Positions 15,901 through 25,385 of a DNA stretch of 64,000 bases are shown piece after piece. Every line of letters starts with the position of its first letter. Within the stretch, counting starts at the first letter, position 1. Position numbers and translations under genes: made by a program. The stretch comes from Nesterenkonia halophila (GTDB taxonomy: Bacteria; Actinomycetota; Actinomycetes; Actinomycetales; Micrococcaceae): assembly GCF_009467795.1 (NCBI RefSeq), contig NZ_WIAX01000001.1, forward strand, positions 153,770 through 217,769. The letters run 5' to 3'. Below the pieces are notes generated by a model that was given only the letters and a program-made list of their open reading frames with translations, did not search any database and was not told where the DNA came from.

Positions 15901-16866
15901 ATGCCCAGCACCACGATCGAGACCTTCCGGGAGCCCCGCTTCCGCATCCCGCGCCGTGCCGCCGCCCTCGGCACGCTGACCGTCGCCGCGCTGGCGCTCT
16001 CGGCCTGCGGCGACGACGGCTCCTCGGAGTCCGGCGGCTCCGGCGGGGACACCGCGGCGAGCACCGACATCCAGACCGAGCTGGACATCAGCATCGACGA
16101 CGTCGAGCTCGCCTCCGAGGGGACGCTCTCGGTCTGCTCCGACGTGCCGTACCCGCCCTTCGAGTACCACGACGACGCGGGGAACGTGGTCGGCTTCGAC
16201 ATGGATATCGCCCAGGGCCTCGCCGACGCCTTCGGCGCGGAGCTGGAGGTCGTGCAGACCGGCTTCGAGGGCATCCAGTCCGGCGTCGCGCTCAACGCCG
16301 ACAGCTGCGACCTGGCGATCTCAGGGATGAGCATCACCGAGGAGCGGGCCGGCAACATGCTCTTCTCCGAGCCCTACCTGAACGACAACCTGGGCCTGCT
16401 GGCCGCCGAGGAGAGCGGCGTCGAATCCGCCGACGACCTCGACGACTCGATCACCGTGGGCGTCCAGGCCGACACCACCGGCGCGACCTACGCGACCGAC
16501 CAGGGGTACTCCACTCGCGAGTACCCGGACTCCGGGCTGCTGATCCAGGGGCTGGAGTCCGGCCAGGTCGAGGCGGCGATGGGCAATATCTCCATCCTCG
16601 GCTACCAGGCCGGTGAGGACGCCAGCGTGACCTTCGTCGAGGAGATCGACACCGGCGAGCAGCTGGGCATCGCCGCCCAGGAGGGCAACCAGCAGCTCAT
16701 CGACGCCGTGGACGAGGTGCTGGCCGAGATGGAGTCCTCCGGCTACATGGACGAGGTGAAGACCAAGTGGTTCGAGAGCGGCGAGACGCCCGAGGAGGGC
16801 TCCGAGGAGTCCGCCGGGGAGTCGGAGGAGTCGACGGAGGACTCCTCGACCGAGGATGACGGCTGA
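15901..16866 (+). CDS. Polar amino-acid ABC transporter, substrate-binding lipoprotein
   Basis: 321 residues. Signal peptide with basic N-region (RFRIPRR), hydrophobic core LGTLTVAALALSA and lipobox LSAC (lipidated Cys36). The mature part is a family 3 solute-binding protein: LSVCSDVPYPPFEYHD, VVGFDMDIAQGLADAFGAEL, ISGMSITEERAGNMLFSEPY, VGVQADTTGATYA and FVEEIDTGEQLGIA. It binds a polar amino acid such as glutamine or glutamate outside the membrane. The last 30 residues are an unusual Glu/Ser/Thr-rich acidic tail after the folded domain, not typical of the family. First gene of a three-gene operon. Confidence 0.92.
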   Translation: MPSTTIETFREPRFRIPRRAAALGTLTVAALALSACGDDGSSESGGSGGDTAASTDIQTELDISIDDVELASEGTLSVCSDVPYPPFEYHDDAGNVVGFDMDIAQGLADAFGAELEVVQTGFEGIQSGVALNADSCDLAISGMSITEERAGNMLFSEPYLNDNLGLLAAEESGVESADDLDDSITVGVQADTTGATYATDQGYSTREYPDSGLLIQGLESGQVEAAMGNISILGYQAGEDASVTFVEEIDTGEQLGIAAQEGNQQLIDAVDEVLAEMESSGYMDEVKTKWFESGETPEEGSEESAGESEESTEDSSTEDDG

Positions 16867-16871
16867 ACCGC

Positions 16872-17660
16872 ATGGCGATGACCACCCGTGAGCGCGCCCG
16901 GCTGAGCCTGGGGATCCAGGCCGGCCTGTTCGTCGTCGCCGTCGCCGTGCTCGCCGTCGTCATGGACTGGCAGGCGATCGCCACCAGCTTCTTCGACGTC
17001 GAGCGGATCGGCCCGATGTTCCCGGACATCCTCCTCGTCGGGCTGAAGAACACCCTGGCCTACACCGCAGTGGGCTTCCTGCTCGGCCTGCTCGGCGGGC
17101 TGGTGCTGGCGCTGATGAAGCTCTCCAGCTTCCCCGTCTACCGGTGGCTGGCCACCGGCTACATCGAGTTCTTCCGTGGCATCCCGGCGATCCTGGTCTT
17201 CCTGGCGCTGGGCTTCGGCGTCTCCATCGCCTTCGGCTGGAACCTCGACTCGCTGCAGATCGCCGGCGTCTCGCTGGGGCTGGTCGGCGCGGCCTACATC
17301 GCGGAGACGCTGCGCGCCGGACTGCAGGCGGTGCCCAAGGGCCAGATCGAGGCCGCCCGCGCGCTGGGCATGCCGGCCTGGCGGGCGATGGTCTCGATCC
17401 AGATCCCGCAGGCGGTGCGGATCGTGATGCCCCCGCTGACCAACGAGGCGATCCTGCTGACCAAGGACTCCTCGCTGATCTTCGTGGTCGGACTGACCGC
17501 CGGCGCGGCGGAGCTGACCAAGTTCGGCCGCGACGGCATCAACATCTACCAGGCGGGACTGACCCCGCTGGTCGCCGCCGGCGTCTGCTATCTGCTGATC
17601 ACCGTGCCGCTGTCCATCCTCGCCCGCCGCATGGAGCGGCGGACGTCGACGAAGAAGTAG
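16872..17660 (+). CDS. Polar amino-acid ABC transporter, permease
   Basis: 262 residues, 5 bp after the binding-protein gene. About five to six membrane helices, starting [20 protein letters not shown]. The ATPase-docking EAA loop is [20 protein letters not shown], and [20 protein letters not shown] matches the HisM/GlnP group. One permease subunit, presumably working as a homodimer because no second permease gene is present. Confidence 0.92.
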   Translation: MAMTTRERARLSLGIQAGLFVVAVAVLAVVMDWQAIATSFFDVERIGPMFPDILLVGLKNTLAYTAVGFLLGLLGGLVLALMKLSSFPVYRWLATGYIEFFRGIPAILVFLALGFGVSIAFGWNLDSLQIAGVSLGLVGAAYIAETLRAGLQAVPKGQIEAARALGMPAWRAMVSIQIPQAVRIVMPPLTNEAILLTKDSSLIFVVGLTAGAAELTKFGRDGINIYQAGLTPLVAAGVCYLLITVPLSILARRMERRTSTKK

Positions 17661-17670
17661 GAGGCCCGGC

Positions 17671-18489
17671 ATGGCCGAGTCCACCCCCGCACCCGATGCC
17701 GCACCTGGCGCCGCCGTCGTCGGCGAGCAGGCGCCGGCCGGCGTCGCGATCTCCGCGCTGCACAAGGCCTACGGCAGCAACGAGGTGCTCAAGGGCATCT
17801 CGATGACCGTCGAGCCCGGCGAGGTGGTCTGCCTGGTCGGCGCCTCCGGCTCCGGCAAGTCGACGCTGCTGCGCTGCGTGAACCGCCTGGAGGAGCCCAA
17901 CGCCGGCACGATCACCGTCGCCGACCACGTCGCCTCGGATCCCGATGTCGACCTCGACGCGATGCGTCGCGAGATCGGCATGGTCTTCCAGCAGTTCAAC
18001 CTCTTCCCCCATCTGAGCGTGCTGGAGAACTGCACGATCACCCCGCGCCGGGTGCTCAAGCAGTCCCAGGCCGACGCCGACGGCGAGGCGATGGCCCAGC
18101 TGCGGCGCGTCGGCCTCGAGGAGCTCGCGGACCGTCGCCCCGACCAGCTCTCCGGCGGCCAGCAGCAGCGCGTGGCGATCGCCCGGGCGCTGACCATGCG
18201 CCCGCGGCTGATGCTCTTCGACGAGCCGACCTCGGCGCTGGATCCGGAGACCGTCGGCGATGTGCTGGCGATCATGCGCCAGCTGGCCGAGGCCGGGATG
18301 ACGATGATCGTGGTCACCCATGAGATGACCTTCGCCCGCGAGGTCGCCGACCGGGTGGTCTTCATGGACCAGGGCCATGTGGTCGAGGCCGGTCCGGCCG
18401 CGCAGGTCATCGGGAATCCGCAGCAGCCGCGCACCCAGGACTTCCTGCGCCGGGTGCTCGACCCGACCCATGTCGACCTCGACGACTGA
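17671..18489 (+). CDS. Polar amino-acid ABC transporter, ATP-binding protein
   Basis: 272 residues with an Ala/Pro-rich N-terminal 25. Walker [11 protein letters not shown]-loop [11 protein letters not shown], signature [15 protein letters not shown], Walker [14 protein letters not shown]-loop VVTHEM. The sequence matches GlnQ/HisP-type ATPases, ending in [13 protein letters not shown] as they do. It powers the permease encoded 10 bp upstream. Confidence 0.94.
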   Translation: MAESTPAPDAAPGAAVVGEQAPAGVAISALHKAYGSNEVLKGISMTVEPGEVVCLVGASGSGKSTLLRCVNRLEEPNAGTITVADHVASDPDVDLDAMRREIGMVFQQFNLFPHLSVLENCTITPRRVLKQSQADADGEAMAQLRRVGLEELADRRPDQLSGGQQQRVAIARALTMRPRLMLFDEPTSALDPETVGDVLAIMRQLAEAGMTMIVVTHEMTFAREVADRVVFMDQGHVVEAGPAAQVIGNPQQPRTQDFLRRVLDPTHVDLDD

Positions 18490-18500
18490 GCCGCGCCGGG

Positions 18501-18506
18501 TAGGGT
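18501..18506 (+). promoter_or_regulatory. -10 element TAGGGT, leaderless murB
   Basis: TAGGGT ends 7 nt before GTG 18514. This gives murB its own promoter directly after the transporter operon. Confidence 0.5.
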
Positions 18507-18513
18507 GAGCCGC

Positions 18514-19692
18514 GTGAACTCTCTGCAGACCTCCTCCGCACCGTCCGTCGCCGTCTCCGACGGGCCCCGTCATCTGGCCGAGCACACCACCGCCCGGGTC
18601 GGCGGCCCGGCCGGGGACTGGATCGTCGCCGAGACCGAGGACCAGGCGCTGGAGGTGCTCGCCGCGCATCCGCTGCCCGACGACGAGACCCGCGCCGCCG
18701 GCGAGGACAGCCTGCTGGTGCTCGGCGGGGGATCGAACCTGCTGGTCGCCGACGGCGGCTTCGGCGGCACGGTGCTGCAGCTCGCCTTCGAGGGCATCGC
18801 CGAGGAGACCGAGGAGGCGAGCAGCGACGACGCCGGCTCGCGCCTCGTCCGGATCGCCGCCGGCCACCGCTGGGACGACGTCGTCGCCTGGACCGTCCGG
18901 CACCGGCTGGCCGGTCTGGAGGCGCTCTCCGGGATCCCCGGCGCGGCCGGGGCGACGCCGGTGCAGAACGTCGGGGCCTACGGCGCGGAGATCGCCCAGA
19001 CGCTGGTGGACCTGCGCGCCTGGGACCGGGCGGCCGGCGAGCTCGTCACCCTCGACGCGGAGGCGTTGGCATTCGGCTACCGGGAGTCGGTGCTCAAGCG
19101 CACCACGCTGCACGGATCGCCGCGCTACGTGGTGCTCTCGCTGCGTCTGCGGCTCGCCCATGACGGCGAGGACACTCTCTCGGCGCCGATCCGCTATGCC
19201 GAGCTGGCTCGCACGCTGGGGCTGGACCCCGTGCTGGAGGAGGAGCGGCGGCGCGCGCCGCTGGACCAGGTGCGCGAGCAGGTGCTGGCGCTGCGTGCGG
19301 GCAAGGGCATGGTGCTCGACGCCGACGACCACGACACCTGGTCCACCGGGTCCTTCTTCACCAACCCGATCGTGCCGGCGGACATGGCCGCCGGCCTGCC
19401 GGAGGAGGCTCCGCGCTTCCCCCTGGACGACTGGCGGGTCAAGCTCTCGGCCGCCTGGCTGATCGACCACTCCGGCTGCGGCCGCGGCTTCGGGGCCGAG
19501 CTGACCGACGGTCGAGCCTCGCTGTCGACGAAGCACACGCTGGCGATCACCAACCGCGGGCCGGCCGGCACCGGCGACCTGCTCGCCGTCGCCGGCGCCG
19601 TCCGCGAGAAGGTCCACGCGCGCTTCGGCCTCGACCTGCATCCTGAACCGGTGATCATCGGTGCCGAGGTGGCCGCTCCCGGCTCGCGCTGA
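18514..19692 (+). CDS. murB: UDP-N-acetylenolpyruvoylglucosamine reductase
   Basis: 392 residues from GTG 18514 (leaderless position); an in-frame GTG three codons earlier lies inside the -10. FAD-binding region VLGGGSNLLVADGGFGGTVL; central motif SGIPGAAGATPVQNVGAYGA; proton-donor serine in STGSFFTNPIV; C-terminal glutamate in LHPEPVIIGAE. It reduces enolpyruvyl-UDP-GlcNAc to UDP-MurNAc in the cytosol, committing it to peptidoglycan. Somewhat long (most are 300-370) because of a loop around EEASSDDAGSRL. A bidirectional terminator follows. Confidence 0.94.
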   Translation: MNSLQTSSAPSVAVSDGPRHLAEHTTARVGGPAGDWIVAETEDQALEVLAAHPLPDDETRAAGEDSLLVLGGGSNLLVADGGFGGTVLQLAFEGIAEETEEASSDDAGSRLVRIAAGHRWDDVVAWTVRHRLAGLEALSGIPGAAGATPVQNVGAYGAEIAQTLVDLRAWDRAAGELVTLDAEALAFGYRESVLKRTTLHGSPRYVVLSLRLRLAHDGEDTLSAPIRYAELARTLGLDPVLEEERRRAPLDQVREQVLALRAGKGMVLDADDHDTWSTGSFFTNPIVPADMAAGLPEEAPRFPLDDWRVKLSAAWLIDHSGCGRGFGAELTDGRASLSTKHTLAITNRGPAGTGDLLAVAGAVREKVHARFGLDLHPEPVIIGAEVAAPGSR

Positions 19693-19726
19693 GCGACTCG
19701 GGCCGGCGACGCCGCCTGCGGCAGAG

Positions 19727-19772
19727 GACGAGCCCTGCAGATCCGTCGGGTGATGGATCAGCAGGGCTCGTC
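19727..19772. terminator. Bidirectional terminator between murB and the symporter unit
   Basis: Perfect 12-bp outer stem GACGAGCCCTGC / GCAGGGCTCGTC (19727-19738 and 19761-19772) with an inner GATCC/GGATC stem. It lies between convergent genes and can serve both. Confidence 0.75.
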
Positions 19773-19793
19773 TGTCGTCGCACGGGCCGGGCG

Positions 19794-19922
19794 TCAGATC
19801 ATCGGACGACCCTCGTCGCGGGCGCGGCGCGCGTCGCGGGCGAAGCCGCCGGCGATGACCACCAGCACGCCCAGCACGAGGGCGGGCCACATCAGGACGT
19901 AGACGCTGAGCAGCAGGTCCAT
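19794..19922 (-). CDS. 42-residue single-helix protein, putative transporter small subunit
   Basis: ATG at 19922, stop TGA at 19796-19794. The sequence is one membrane helix (VLMWPALVLGVLVVIAGGFA) followed by a basic cytosolic tail (RDARRARDEGRP). The start is 2 nt after the stop of the sodium:solute symporter gene, so translation is surely coupled. Very small proteins like this accompany some sodium:solute symporters in actinobacteria and are annotated as putative transporter small subunits; a stabilising or gating role is inferred only. Confidence 0.7.
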   Translation of the reverse strand: MDLLLSVYVLMWPALVLGVLVVIAGGFARDARRARDEGRPMI

Positions 19923-19924
19923 GA

Positions 19925-21634
19925 TCACTCCTTCGGTCCGGTGGGGGCGGTCTCGGCGGGGCGCGAGCCGGCGTCGTCAGTCGTCTCGGCGCTGTCGAAG
20001 TTGCCGACGCGGGCATGGATGGTGCTGAAATCGAACTCCTGTCCGCTGCGCATCGACATCAGCACGCAGACCAGCGTGCTGACCGAGTAGGCGACCAGGG
20101 ACCCCGAGAGCACCGTGTAGTCGTGGAGCGTGCCCAGAGCCCAGGGGGAGGCGCCGACGACGGCCAGCACGGCGGCGACGCAGCCGACGCGGAGGCCGAA
20201 GAATCCGAAGGCCATCAGCCCGATGATCACACCGATCCCCAGCACGCCGAGCACGTCGACGGCCACGCCCAGCAGGGCCCCGAGGGCCCCGTCGACGGGC
20301 AGCCACTCGAAGCGCACCGGAAGGAAGACCGCCAGGGCGGCGAGCACGGCGGTGACGAAGGCCCGATTGGTGACCCGGTCCCAGTAGAAGCTGGAGATCA
20401 CCGGGAAGACGAGGGCGCCCCAGAGCGCGCCGACGAAGACGAGCATGTCCAGGATGTCCAGCCGGAAGCTCGCGATGAGCACGCCGGCGGTCGTCGCCAG
20501 GATCATCGTCACCCGGCCGACCAGGAGCATGCGCTTCGGGTCGACCGTGCCGCGGCGAGCGACGTTCTGGCCGTAGACGTCGGCCATCATGATCGAGGAC
20601 AGTGCCGAGAGGTCGGAGTCGGCGGTCGAGGAGAGCGCGCCGACGATGACCACCAGGAAGAGCCCCAGCGCCACGGTCGGCAGATGCTCGGCGGCCATCT
20701 GCGGGACGATGTTGTTGGCGTCGCCCTCATAGGGCGTGAGGCCGAGGTACAGCGCCAGCACGCCGAGCATGCCGATGCCGATGACCATGGCCCCGTAGCC
20801 GATCGTGGCGGTCACGAAGGTGCGCTTGATGAGGTCCTCGCGCACGGCGAAGAGGCGCTGGGCGATGGTCTGGTTGCCGATGGCGTAGGCGAGCACCGCC
20901 GCGATGTAGGGTGCGCCCTGGCTGAGGAAGGCCTCCGAGGAGAAGAAGTTCGACTGCTCGGCGGACAGGTTCTCCGCGCCCGTCTGGAAGCTGGAGGGGA
21001 AGTCGGCGGCGAAGAAGATGATCGGGATGATCACGCCGATCAGGGCGAACATCGCCACCAGCTGCATGAAGTCGGTCAGTGACGAGGCGCGGAATCCCGA
21101 CCACAGGGTGTAGATCAGCACGCCCCCTGCGACGAAGAGCACGCCCTGGGCGAAGGTGAAGGGGGAGAACAGCGAGATGATCGCCCCGCCGGCGACGAAG
21201 TTCGTCGTCAGGCTGATGATGCTGCCGATCACATTGGAGCTCGCCAGCAGCAGCTGGCTGGAGCTGCCGTGGCGTGCCCGCATGATCTCGGCCAGCGTGT
21301 GGGCATTCGGGGCGATGCTGCGGATGCGCCGTCCGAACGGGTAGATGAACAGGATCATCAGGGCGCCCCAGAGTCCGTAATGGATCGGCCCGGAGATCCC
21401 GTAGGTGTATCCGGACGTGGCGGAGGCGTAGAGCGAGGAGGCCCAGATCCAGGTGGAGGTCATGCTGGCCGCCGCGATGCCGAAGCCGACGTTGTTGCCG
21501 GCCGTCATGTACGCGTCGGCGTTCTCCTTCTTCCGGCGGATCTTCAGGGCCATGTAGAGCGTGGCCCCATAGAACGCGGCGAGGATCACCAGCACGGTGG
21601 TCGAGCTGAGGAATGACGTTCCCGGTTCCCCCAT
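19925..21634 (-). CDS. Sodium:solute symporter (SSS family)
   Basis: 569 residues, ATG 21634 preceded by AGGAAGGA. About 13 to 15 membrane helices. Family marks are NNVGFGIAAASMTSTWIWAS near the N-terminus and VGALSSTADSDLSALSSIMM, the SSS sodium-site region, followed by ADVYGQNVARRGTVDPKRML. The unusual polar and TWIWASS features recall the urea/DUR3-like branch, but the substrate cannot be fixed. The last 40 residues are hydrophilic. It forms a two-gene operon with the 42-residue protein. A TAGCCT hexamer (complement of 21733-21738) is a possible -10. Confidence 0.88.
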   Translation of the reverse strand: MGEPGTSFLSSTTVLVILAAFYGATLYMALKIRRKKENADAYMTAGNNVGFGIAAASMTSTWIWASSLYASATSGYTYGISGPIHYGLWGALMILFIYPFGRRIRSIAPNAHTLAEIMRARHGSSSQLLLASSNVIGSIISLTTNFVAGGAIISLFSPFTFAQGVLFVAGGVLIYTLWSGFRASSLTDFMQLVAMFALIGVIIPIIFFAADFPSSFQTGAENLSAEQSNFFSSEAFLSQGAPYIAAVLAYAIGNQTIAQRLFAVREDLIKRTFVTATIGYGAMVIGIGMLGVLALYLGLTPYEGDANNIVPQMAAEHLPTVALGLFLVVIVGALSSTADSDLSALSSIMMADVYGQNVARRGTVDPKRMLLVGRVTMILATTAGVLIASFRLDILDMLVFVGALWGALVFPVISSFYWDRVTNRAFVTAVLAALAVFLPVRFEWLPVDGALGALLGVAVDVLGVLGIGVIIGLMAFGFFGLRVGCVAAVLAVVGASPWALGTLHDYTVLSGSLVAYSVSTLVCVLMSMRSGQEFDFSTIHARVGNFDSAETTDDAGSRPAETAPTGPKE

Positions 21635-21649
21635 AGGGTCCTTCCTGTC

Positions 21650-22028
21650 GGCGGCAGAGGGTCGGCGGACAGCGCGCGGACCTCCCTCGCGGACGAAGGA
21701 CGGCGTGCGGCGCGGCTGCGCGCATACCGGATCAGGCTACAGAGGTGCCGGAGGGGCGATTCTGCGGGGCCCCGCCGTCGCGGGCTCCGGGTCGATGCCT
21801 CGCAGGGCGCGGCGGCGGCGGTCGGCGACCGGACGCGCACGGGACGCTGCTTCGGCCTGACGAGCGCGGTCGGGCGTGCGGCGCGCGACGTCGACGAGGG
21901 CTTCCGAGCCGGTGTGGAGAGGGCGTCCAGCCGGTCGTCAGTCGGCACCGGGAAACTCCGGAGTAAGTGATGATGATCACCTCGCCCTGTGAGGAGGATC
22001 ACTGTCTCACCGTCGCGCCCGCCGCGCA
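21650..22028. other. Intergenic region without a recognisable gene
   Basis: About 380 bp between the asd terminator and the symporter. It holds the probable symporter promoter and a weak inverted repeat around 21976-22000 (GATCACCTC with GAGGAGGATC). Open frames here show no family resemblance and are taken as non-coding. Confidence 0.5.
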
Positions 22029-22072
22029 CGACGAGGCCCCGACGTCGATTCTGCGACGTCGGGGCCTCGTCG
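22029..22072 (-). terminator. Terminator of asd
   Basis: Perfect 19-bp stem (CGACGAGGCCCCGACGTCG and its complement, 22029-22047 and 22054-22072), 6-nt loop. It starts 37 bp after the asd stop. Confidence 0.85.
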
Positions 22073-22108
22073 GAGGGCCGGCGGACCGGCCTGGATGCGG
22101 CGGTCGGC

Positions 22109-23308
22109 TCAGAGCTTGCCGACGGCGATGAGCAGCATGCGGCGCAGCGGCTCGGCCGCGCCCCAGAGCAGCTGGTCGCCGACGGTGAAGGCGGAGATGT
22201 ACTCGCCTCCCATGGCCATCGGGCGGATGCGGCCCACCGGGATCGTGAGGTCGCCGGTGGCGGCCACCGGGGTCAGCTCCCGCATGGTGGCGTCCTTCTC
22301 GTTCGGGACGACCTTCGCCCAGTCGGTGCCGGAGGCGATGATCGCCTCGATCTCGGAGACCGGCAGCTCCTCGCGGAGCTTCAGCGTCAGCGCCTGCGAG
22401 TGCGAGCGCAGCGCGCCGACGCGCACGCACAGCGAGTCGAAGGGGATCGCCTCGCCGCGCCGCTCGACGCCGGGGGCCAGGTCGTCGCCGCGGCCGAGGA
22501 CCTTGTTGGTCTCGACGCCGGCCTTCCACTCCTCCTTGGAGACGCCGTTCCCAAGGTCGCCGTCGATCCAGGGGATCAGCGAGCCGGCCAGCGGGACGCC
22601 GAACTGGGAGGCGTCGAGACCCTCGCGCTGGGTCTCGAGGACCTTGCGGTCGATGTCCAGGATGGCCGAGGCCGGGTCGGCCAGCTCCGTGGAGACGGCG
22701 CCGTGGATGTCGCCGAACTGGGACACCAGCTCGCGCATATGCTTCGCGCCGCCGCCGGAGGCCGCCTGGTAGGTCATCGCAGTGCCCCACTCGACCAGAC
22801 CCTCGGTGAAGAGGCCGCCGAGGCCCATCAGCATGCAGGAGACGGTGCAGTTGCCGCCGATGAACTCCTTCACCCCGGCTTCGAGGCCGGCGTCGATGAC
22901 GTCGCGGTTGATCGGGTCCAGCGCGATGATCGAGCTGTCGGCCATGCGCAGCGTCGACGCCGCGTCGATCCAGATGCCGTCCCAGCCGGCTTCGCGGAGC
23001 TTCGGGTAGACCGCCTTGGTGTAGTCGCCGCCCTGGGCGGTGACGATGATCGGCAGCTTCTTCAGCGTCTCGATGTCATGGGCGTCCTGCAGCGTGGGCT
23101 CGGACGGGGAGACGCCGTCGAAGGAGGGGGCCTCGCCGCCGGCGTTGGAGGTGGAGAAGAACACCGGATCGAGGTGCTCGAAGTCCCCCTCGTCGAGCAT
23201 GCGACGGACCAGCACGGAGCCGACCATGCCGCGCCAGCCGACGAGACCGATCGACGGGGTCTCGGCGGTGGAGAGGGCGGAGACTGCGGGCGATGTCATA
23301 GAAGCCAT
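22109..23308 (-). CDS. asd: Aspartate-semialdehyde dehydrogenase, E. coli-type
   Basis: 399 residues from ATG 23308 (leaderless position); MTSPAV three codons later is the alternative. NADP-binding [19 protein letters not shown] at 20-38, catalytic Cys154 in [17 protein letters not shown], and [14 protein letters not shown] near the C-terminal active-site histidine. It reduces aspartyl phosphate to the semialdehyde on the way to lysine, threonine and methionine. The [17 protein letters not shown] pattern is that of the long E. coli type rather than the shorter form linked to lysC in many actinobacteria, and no lysC is nearby. Confidence 0.93.
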   Translation of the reverse strand: MASMTSPAVSALSTAETPSIGLVGWRGMVGSVLVRRMLDEGDFEHLDPVFFSTSNAGGEAPSFDGVSPSEPTLQDAHDIETLKKLPIIVTAQGGDYTKAVYPKLREAGWDGIWIDAASTLRMADSSIIALDPINRDVIDAGLEAGVKEFIGGNCTVSCMLMGLGGLFTEGLVEWGTAMTYQAASGGGAKHMRELVSQFGDIHGAVSTELADPASAILDIDRKVLETQREGLDASQFGVPLAGSLIPWIDGDLGNGVSKEEWKAGVETNKVLGRGDDLAPGVERRGEAIPFDSLCVRVGALRSHSQALTLKLREELPVSEIEAIIASGTDWAKVVPNEKDATMRELTPVAATGDLTIPVGRIRPMAMGGEYISAFTVGDQLLWGAAEPLRRMLLIAVGKL

Positions 23309-23315
23309 ATGTCCC

Positions 23316-23321
23316 AGGATA
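23316..23321 (-). promoter_or_regulatory. -10 element TATCCT, leaderless asd
   Basis: TATCCT on the minus strand, ending 7 nt before the ATG at 23308. Confidence 0.5.
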
Positions 23322-23425
23322 ACGAACTGCCGTGCGCCGGGGCATGCCGCACGTCACGGAGGCCGCCGTCGCCCCCGGGCGCCGGGCGGCGTCCAGCGGG
23401 GATCAGCCGCCGTCAGAGCAGGGAA

Positions 23426-24067
23426 TCAGCGGCGGCGCACATGCGTCTCGAAGCGGTGCCGCAGACCGTTCTCCGCGACGTGCCAGCCGTCGTCGGCCGG
23501 ATCCGAGGACTCCAGCCGCCAGTCCTCCTCCGGCAGCCGCGGCGCCCGGGTGTCGCCGTCGACGTCGAGGTCGATGACGGTGACCACGGCCGCGTCGGCC
23601 AGGCCGCGCTCGACCGCCTCGGCGTAGATCGCCCCGCCGCCGAGGATCCAGATCCGCTCCGGGGCGCCGGAGGAGTCGCGGACGGCGGAAGCCGCCGAGC
23701 GGGCGTCCGACGCCGACGACGGGGCCGCGGCGACCTGCAGTCCGGTCGCCAGCGAGTCGGCCGTCTCGGCGCCGGCTCCCTCGATCTCCGCCGCGCGGGA
23801 GGCGTCGCCGGTGACGACGATGTTCCGCCGGCCGGGCAGCGGGCGGGCGGCCTCGGGCAGCGACTCCCAGGTGCGCCGGCCCATCACCACCGGGCAGCCG
23901 CGGGTCATCGCCCGGAAATGGGCGAAGTCCTCGGGCAGATGCCAGGGCATGTCGCCGTCGTCGCCGATGACTCGGTCCCGGGCCTGGGCCCAGATCATCC
24001 CGACCCACGGGTGCTCGCGCTCAGTGTGCGTCGGCACGGCCTCCGGCTGTTCGCTCCTCGGGCTCAT
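23426..24067 (-). CDS. folA: Dihydrofolate reductase
   Basis: 213 residues. After about 20 extra residues the DHFR core starts: [20 protein letters not shown], then [14 protein letters not shown] (the acidic residue that protonates folate), [12 protein letters not shown] (NADPH site) and [13 protein letters not shown]. An Ala/Ser-rich loop (about 115-135) is inserted before the last strands. It regenerates tetrahydrofolate from the dihydrofolate made by ThyA. Its ATG overlaps the thyA stop (ATGA), so the two are coupled. Confidence 0.94.
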   Translation of the reverse strand: MSPRSEQPEAVPTHTEREHPWVGMIWAQARDRVIGDDGDMPWHLPEDFAHFRAMTRGCPVVMGRRTWESLPEAARPLPGRRNIVVTGDASRAAEIEGAGAETADSLATGLQVAAAPSSASDARSAASAVRDSSGAPERIWILGGGAIYAEAVERGLADAAVVTVIDLDVDGDTRAPRLPEEDWRLESSDPADDGWHVAENGLRHRFETHVRRR

Positions 24068-24873
24068 ACCGCCACCAGGGCCTTGATGGCCGGATGGTGC
24101 TGGTAGTCGACCACCTCGAAGTCCTCGTAGGCGTAGTCGAAGATCGACTCCGGGGTGCGGGCGAACTCCAGCCGCGGGGAGGGCAGCGGGTCGCGGCTGA
24201 GCTGCTCGGTCACCTGCTCGAGGTGGTTGTCGTAGATGTGGCAGTCGCCGCCGGTCCAGATGAACTCACCGGGCTCCAGGCCGACCTGCTGGGCGACCAT
24301 CCGGGTGAGCAGCGCGTAGGAGGCGATGTTGAACGGGACTCCGAGGAACAGATCGGCGCTGCGCTGGTAGAGCTGGCAGGAGAGCCGCCCGTCGGCGACG
24401 TGGAACTGGAACATCACGTGGCAGGGCGGCAGCGCCATGTCCTCGACGTCGGCCGGGTTCCAGGCGGTGACCAGGTGGCGGCGCGAGTCGGGGTTCGTGC
24501 GCAGCGACTCGACGACCTGGGCGATTTGGTCGATCTGGCCGCCGTCGGGCGTGGGCCAGCTGCGCCACTGCACGCCGTAGACCGGGCCGAGCTCGCCGTC
24601 GGCGTCGGCCCACTCGTTCCAGATGCGCACGCCGTGCTCCTGGAGCCAGCGCACGTTGGAGTCGCCGCGGAGGAACCACAGCAGCTCGTGCGCGACGGAC
24701 TTGAAGTGCACCCGCTTGGTGGTGATCAGCGGGAACGACTCGCTCAGGTCGAAGCGCAGCTGGCGGCCGAAGACGCTGCGCGTGCCGGTGCCGGTGCGGT
24801 CGGACTTGGCGGTGCCGTGTTCCAGCACCTCGGCCAGCAGGTCCTCGTACGGGGTGGGGATCGTCTCGCTCAC
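24064..24873 (-). CDS. thyA: Thymidylate synthase
   Basis: 269 residues from GTG 24873. Classical ThyA signature: [41 protein letters not shown], catalytic Cys151 in [31 protein letters not shown] and [12 protein letters not shown]. It methylates dUMP using methylene-tetrahydrofolate, producing dihydrofolate that the coupled folA product recycles. Presence of ThyA with FolA argues against dependence on ThyX. Confidence 0.97.
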   Translation of the reverse strand: MSETIPTPYEDLLAEVLEHGTAKSDRTGTGTRSVFGRQLRFDLSESFPLITTKRVHFKSVAHELLWFLRGDSNVRWLQEHGVRIWNEWADADGELGPVYGVQWRSWPTPDGGQIDQIAQVVESLRTNPDSRRHLVTAWNPADVEDMALPPCHVMFQFHVADGRLSCQLYQRSADLFLGVPFNIASYALLTRMVAQQVGLEPGEFIWTGGDCHIYDNHLEQVTEQLSRDPLPSPRLEFARTPESIFDYAYEDFEVVDYQHHPAIKALVAV

Positions 24874-24879
24874 GACACC

Positions 24880-24885
24880 AGCGTA
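24880..24885 (-). promoter_or_regulatory. -10 element TACGCT, leaderless thyA-folA
   Basis: TACGCT on the minus strand ends 6 nt before the GTG start at 24873; no ribosome site lies between. Confidence 0.5.
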
Positions 24886-24973
24886 CCGGTCCGGAAGCCG
24901 CAGGCGACGCGGGCGCCGGCGGGGACGACGGCGACGCCGGCCGCAACGAGTCTGCGCGCTCGCGCCCCGCGGC

Positions 24974-25309
24974 TCAGCTCACCGGCGCCTGGAAGCGTCG
25001 GTACTCGGGATGCCGATGCAGGTAGTCGTCGATGTAGCTGCACTCGGAGAGGAAGCGGGCGTCCTGCGCGGCCAGGTGGTCCAGCAGCAGCGTGACCAGG
25101 CTGCGGGCGTAGCCCTTCCGGCCGTGGGCAGGGCTGATGATCGTGTGCTGCAGCCGGGTGACCTGCTGGCCGCCGATCGTCTCTTCGGCGAAGCCGACGA
25201 ATCCGATGAAGGTGTCGACGCCGTCGAGCGTGTCCCAGAGCTCGGCCCGGCCGCGGTCGGCGTCGAGATGCATCCGCGCCGTCGGGTGGACGTTCTTCTT
25301 CTGCTCCAT
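24974..25309 (-). CDS. Small GNAT-fold N-acetyltransferase
   Basis: 111 residues. Visible are an acetyl-CoA region ([20 protein letters not shown], with G-x-x-x-x-G/A character) and a C-terminal [19 protein letters not shown] that matches the small YidJ/Gcn5-like acetyltransferases which end in S-Y-hydrophobic-HPEY. Substrate unknown. The ATG is 7 nt after TAGTCT on the minus strand, so it is probably a leaderless single gene. Confidence 0.75.
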   Translation of the reverse strand: MEQKKNVHPTARMHLDADRGRAELWDTLDGVDTFIGFVGFAEETIGGQQVTRLQHTIISPAHGRKGYARSLVTLLLDHLAAQDARFLSECSYIDDYLHRHPEYRRFQAPVS

Positions 25310-25316
25310 GACCAGG

Positions 25317-25322
25317 AGACTA
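25317..25322 (-). promoter_or_regulatory. -10 element TAGTCT, leaderless GNAT gene
   Basis: Minus-strand TAGTCT, 7 nt before the ATG at 25309. Confidence 0.45.
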
Positions 25323-25385
25323 CCGTCACAGTCGGCGGCTGTCAGCGGTCGACGTCGCAGGTCCGCGCGTCGCGGAGGCCGCGGC

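Noticed and set aside
17599..20016. 805-codon minus-strand frame across the ABC ATPase and murB
   Set aside because: Covers two intact conserved genes and their intergenic terminator; no homologous motifs.
21586..22029. 147-codon minus-strand frame upstream of the symporter
   Set aside because: Arg/Ser/Ala-rich, no family, and it contains the symporter promoter and start region.
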